Shown piece after piece: positions 61,688-64,000 of a DNA stretch of 64,000 nucleotides. The notes below the pieces were generated by a model. The model did not search any database, was not told where the DNA came from, and was given only the letters and a program-made list of their open reading frames with translations. Source of the stretch: Edwardsiella anguillarum (GTDB lineage: Bacteria > Pseudomonadota > Gammaproteobacteria > Enterobacterales > Enterobacteriaceae); assembly GCF_008801815.1 (NCBI RefSeq), contig NZ_VZOX01000019.1; one strand, 5' to 3'. The stretch's first letter is position 1, and each line of letters begins with the position of its first letter. The position numbers and the translations under genes were made by a program.

Positions 61688-62320
61688 TTAGAAGTAGTAG
61701 TTCACACCCAGCGTAACGTCATGGGTGGTCACTTTGGCCTGGGAGTTACCGGCGCTGGCTTTGCCTGCGTCCAGGTATTTGTAGCCCAGATCCAGATCCA
61801 GACGTTCGTTAACGTTGTAGATCACACCGGTGCCGACGCTCCAGGCAAAGTTGTTGCTGTTGCTCTGTACGTTGTCGCCGTTCATGTCGTTTTTCAGGCT
61901 GACGTTAGCATAACCGATGCCGGCGCCGACGTACGGGGTGAAAGGTGTACCGGTTTTGATGTCATAGTAACCGTTAACCATCAGCGTCTGCAGACCCAGA
62001 CGGCTGTCGTTGGTCTCTGCGGCATCGTTGGTATGGCTGGAGGTGGCGTTAGCGCGGAAGGTGTAGTCCAGCTCGGCGCGAACCGGCAGGCTGAACTGGT
62101 TTTCGAAGTTATAGCCGAAAACCAGGCCGGCGTTACCGACGCCTTTGTTATCGTTGCTCATGCCGTTGCCGTTAACATCTTTCTGATCGAACAGATGCTC
62201 GGCGCTGATACCCATTTTGGCACCGGCATAGTAACCGGTGTTGTTGATGCCGGCGGCGTTGACCAGAGTTGCGCCAGAGACCAGACCTACGAACAGGGCC
62301 AGTTTAGTGAATGCTTTCAT
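61688..62320 (-). CDS. Small outer-membrane beta-barrel protein (opacity/OmpX-like)
   Basis: A 210-residue precursor with a signal peptide of about 22 residues (VSGATLVNA, mature AGINNTGYYAGAKMG). The mature part alternates polar and aromatic residues as in an eight-stranded barrel and ends in YYF, the outer-membrane C-terminal signature. Features typical of the OMP_b-brl group: GLVFGYNFENQFSLPVRAELDY, FTPYVGAGIGYANVSL, LDLDLGYKYLDAG. Extracellular loops are Asn/Asp-rich. The exact family member is not recognised; adhesion, serum resistance or simple envelope roles are all possible. Confidence 0.85.
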   Translation of the reverse strand: MKAFTKLALFVGLVSGATLVNAAGINNTGYYAGAKMGISAEHLFDQKDVNGNGMSNDNKGVGNAGLVFGYNFENQFSLPVRAELDYTFRANATSSHTNDAAETNDSRLGLQTLMVNGYYDIKTGTPFTPYVGAGIGYANVSLKNDMNGDNVQSNSNNFAWSVGTGVIYNVNERLDLDLGYKYLDAGKASAGNSQAKVTTHDVTLGVNYYF

Positions 62321-62365
62321 GATGGATTCCTGATTATCAACTATCGCGTGACAGAGGACCTATCG

Positions 62366-62381
62366 GGTGACCTGTGTCACA
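62366..62381. promoter_or_regulatory. Candidate CRP site upstream of the barrel-protein gene
   Basis: GGTGA-N6-TCACA matches the CRP consensus at 9 of 10 positions, about 46-61 bases before the start codon of the outer-membrane protein gene. Confidence 0.5.
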
Positions 62382-63255
62382 AAAAAAGAACACGCGGCAT
62401 AATGATAGCCAGCAATGAAGAAAATTTGAATTTATTTAATATGAATAAAATCAACGGGAAAAATAAAATTGTATCGAATGTTTTCCATTCGTTGAAAATA
62501 ACAAGCGACGAGCGGGGATGAATGCGACAAAAACGGTTTACGAGCGCTCACTATTTATCCTGAAGAGTGTGTTGGCGAGACATAGAAATATGATCCGGTT
62601 AGCTTTTTAGAGAATTAAAATAAACTCCGATATAACTTATAAAGCTGAATTAGCCCATCTTATCGCCAGGCCGGCGTTTATTTTTGGACATAACGGGGCG
62701 TATTTCTGTTATTTCCTCTGCCGGTGCGGCGTCAAGAACACAGCGGCAGAGCGCTCCAGCATCCCCGCGAAGAGGGCTGGTGCTGACCTTGGCGGACGCA
62801 CGGTTTGTTGATGGGATAGCTACGCTTTGTGCGGCAGGTCTATTGTCGTCGGTAAGCATGGGTAGCTATACGTCTATTTTTGCTTTGTCCAATACTTATT
62901 TCTTTTTGTTTTGAGCTGGTATAGAAAAATAATTTATTGCGCCTCGCCGGGTGGGTACCTATTCCATTTTTTCTCGCGCTGATAGCACAGGACGGCGGTA
63001 TGGGCACGTGCCGAGCAAAGCAACGCATATTCGGAGTATTCTTTGCGCTGAGTCGAAAAAATAACGGCGCGGCTCTTTTTTATCTGTCATTTCATCGCGT
63101 CACACCGAGCGGTGGCGCGTGGGGGTGGGTGCGGGCAGAGTGACTTTTGTCACCCTTACGTCAATACGGCCTTTTTTTTGTTAGTAAACGGTTTTTTTTT
63201 TGTTAGCATGAAAATGGAGTGCAGAGATTACAAGAAACAATATGGAGATAACGAT
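62382..63255. other. Intergenic region before sodC, no convincing gene
   Basis: About 870 bp with only short open frames of no recognisable family. Composition is mixed: AT-rich at 62400-62660 and 62880-62960, GC-rich at 62690-62870. An 8-base inverted repeat atagctac / gtagctat (62816-62823, 62862-62869) encloses 38 bases. Just before sodC two T runs with the same tail occur: T8-GTTAG at 63172-63184 and T10-GTTAG at 63192-63206. The sodC promoter must lie near the right end. Confidence 0.45.
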
Positions 63256-63783
63256 ATGAAAAAAATGAAAATATTGGTACTGGCCACCGCGTTGATGAGC
63301 GGGGCTGCCTACAGCGCCTCTGAGTCGATAACGCTGTATGAAGCGGGGCCGCAGGGGGCGGGACCGACGATCGGTGAGGTGACGGTCAGCGAAACGCCCT
63401 ATGGCCTGCTGTTTACGCCCAGCCTGCGCGGTCTCCCGCAGGGGATCCACGGTTTTCATGTCCATGAAAACGCCAGCTGCCTGCCGGGTGTCAAAGAGGG
63501 TAAACCGGTGCCGGCCCTGATGGCCGGTGGTCACTGGGATCCCGAGAAGCGCGGTAAGCATATGGGGCCCTACAGCGATGCCGGGCATCTGGGCGATCTG
63601 CCGGGACTGGTGGTCAATGCGGACGGTACGGCGAACTATGCCGTGCTGGCACCGCGTCTGAAATCGCTCGCCCAGCTGAAGGGGCATGCGCTGATGGTGC
63701 ACGTCGGCGGCGATAACTATGACGATCATCCGCACGCGCTGGGCGGCGGCGGTGCGCGTATGGCCTGCGGCGTTATTCAGTAA
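63256..63783 (+). CDS. sodC: Periplasmic Cu/Zn superoxide dismutase
   Basis: A 175-residue secreted superoxide dismutase. The signal peptide is about 20 residues (LVLATALMSGAAYSA). Metal-site blocks are in order: GIHGFHVHENASC (copper histidines plus disulfide cysteine), GGHWDPEKRGKHMGPYSDAGHLGDLP (zinc loop), HALMVHVGGDNYDDHPHALGGGGARMACGVI (last copper His, active-site Arg and second cysteine). GGAGATAACG before the ATG at 63256 sets the start; the frame is open to 63112. It protects against external superoxide, and in pathogens against the phagocyte burst. Confidence 0.95.
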   Translation: MKKMKILVLATALMSGAAYSASESITLYEAGPQGAGPTIGEVTVSETPYGLLFTPSLRGLPQGIHGFHVHENASCLPGVKEGKPVPALMAGGHWDPEKRGKHMGPYSDAGHLGDLPGLVVNADGTANYAVLAPRLKSLAQLKGHALMVHVGGDNYDDHPHALGGGGARMACGVIQ

Positions 63784-63791
63784 CGTGGACG

Positions 63792-63822
63792 GCGGCGTCA
63801 GCGGGTTTAGGGCTGGCGCCGC
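63792..63822. terminator. Hairpin between sodC and narI
   Basis: gcggcgtcagc (63792-63802) pairs with gctggcgccgc (63812-63822) apart from one T-G pair. There is no T tract. It lies between the two convergent genes. Confidence 0.5.
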
Positions 63823-63842
63823 GTCGAGGCGGAAAAGCGCGT

Positions 63843-64000
63843 TTAGCGCAGGGTTTTAACGACCTGGCGTCGCCGTAGGAGATAGCCCAGCGGCAGGCTG
63901 CAGATATGCACCAGACGGGTAAAGGGGAAGATCAGGAAAATGGTCAGCCCCAGCACCATATGCACCTTGAACAGCCAGTTGACCTCTTGCAGATACTGGG
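63843..64000 (-). CDS. narI: Respiratory nitrate reductase gamma subunit, C-terminal fragment
   Basis: The reverse strand from the window end encodes the last 52 residues of a NarI-type cytochrome b subunit: VNWLFKVHMVLGLTIFLIFP, then FTRLVHICSLPLGYLLRRR and a TAA at 63845-63843. The last transmembrane helix and the HxxxG/FTRLVH heme-side segment match NarI/NarV. The gene continues beyond the window, and narGHJ are expected there. Which of narI or narV it is cannot be told from this fragment. Confidence 0.88.
   Translation of the reverse strand, partial: QYLQEVNWLFKVHMVLGLTIFLIFPFTRLVHICSLPLGYLLRRRQVVKTLR

Noticed and set aside
62650..62914. Overlapping short frames (69 codons minus, 76 codons plus) before sodC.
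   Set aside because: Neither has a convincing ribosome site or a recognisable domain; left as unexplained sequence.
1..64000. CRISPR arrays, insertion sequences, prophage genes, integrases, tRNA genes, toxin-antitoxin or defence systems.
   Set aside because: None could be supported: no repeat-spacer pattern, no transposase or integrase motifs and no tRNA-like cloverleaf was recognised by eye.

Overview
The window is ordinary chromosome from a gamma-proteobacterium of the order Enterobacterales. Nearly every protein is a close full-length relative of an Escherichia coli K-12 protein. The DNA is GC-rich by eye, and the gene order joins blocks that lie far apart in E. coli. I read this as most like Edwardsiella (Hafniaceae). 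That is an inference from gene content and composition; no 16S sequence or database search was available.

Layout: 0-0.5 kb is the end of an rRNA operon (3' end of 23S, then 5S and a terminator). 0.6-5 kb holds satP and acs on the minus strand, divergent from gltP. 5-13.7 kb holds tolC (minus) and the nudF-(yqiB)-cpdA-yqiA-parE block followed by parC; yqiB survives only as a broken remnant. 13.8-20 kb holds plsC, ftsP and metH. 20-24 kb is lysC (minus) with a long leader that looks like a shrunken lysine riboswitch, divergent from pgi. 23.9-25.8 kb holds a dicarboxylate/amino acid symporter and psiE. 25.9-33.6 kb is the complete maltose regulon core: malEFG (minus) and malK-lamB-malM (plus) around a shared control region with MalT and CRP sites. 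33.9-40.2 kb holds ubiC, ubiA, an oxalate/formate-antiporter-like transporter, plsB and dgkA.

40.3-49.8 kb is a complete citrate fermentation locus: citCDEFXGT on the minus strand and the divergent sensor/regulator pair dpiB-dpiA. It lies exactly between dgkA and lexA, which are neighbours in E. coli. 49.9-57.9 kb resumes the E. coli-like order: lexA (two SOS boxes), dinF, zur, an unrecognised LuxR-like regulator behind an AT-rich stretch, dusA, pspG (sigma-54 promoter), dnaB and alr. 58-61.6 kb is the yqhD/yqhC pair and a proline iminopeptidase-like hydrolase. 61.7-64 kb holds a small outer-membrane barrel protein, about 0.9 kb without a convincing gene, sodC, and the end of narI, which runs off the window.

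I found no insertion sequence, prophage, CRISPR array, tRNA gene or defence system. The most unusual items are the reduced lysC leader, the yqiB remnant, the placement of the citrate locus, and the orphan regulator at 52.9 kb. Start codons were moved from the longest reading frame wherever a Shine-Dalgarno sequence and family alignment favoured an internal start (acs, tolC, cpdA, yqiA, metH, lysC, malM, ubiC, ubiA, the OFA transporter, dgkA, citF, citE, dpiB, dpiA, dinF, zur, dusA, yqhD, yqhC, the S33 peptidase and sodC). Family comparisons are from memory.
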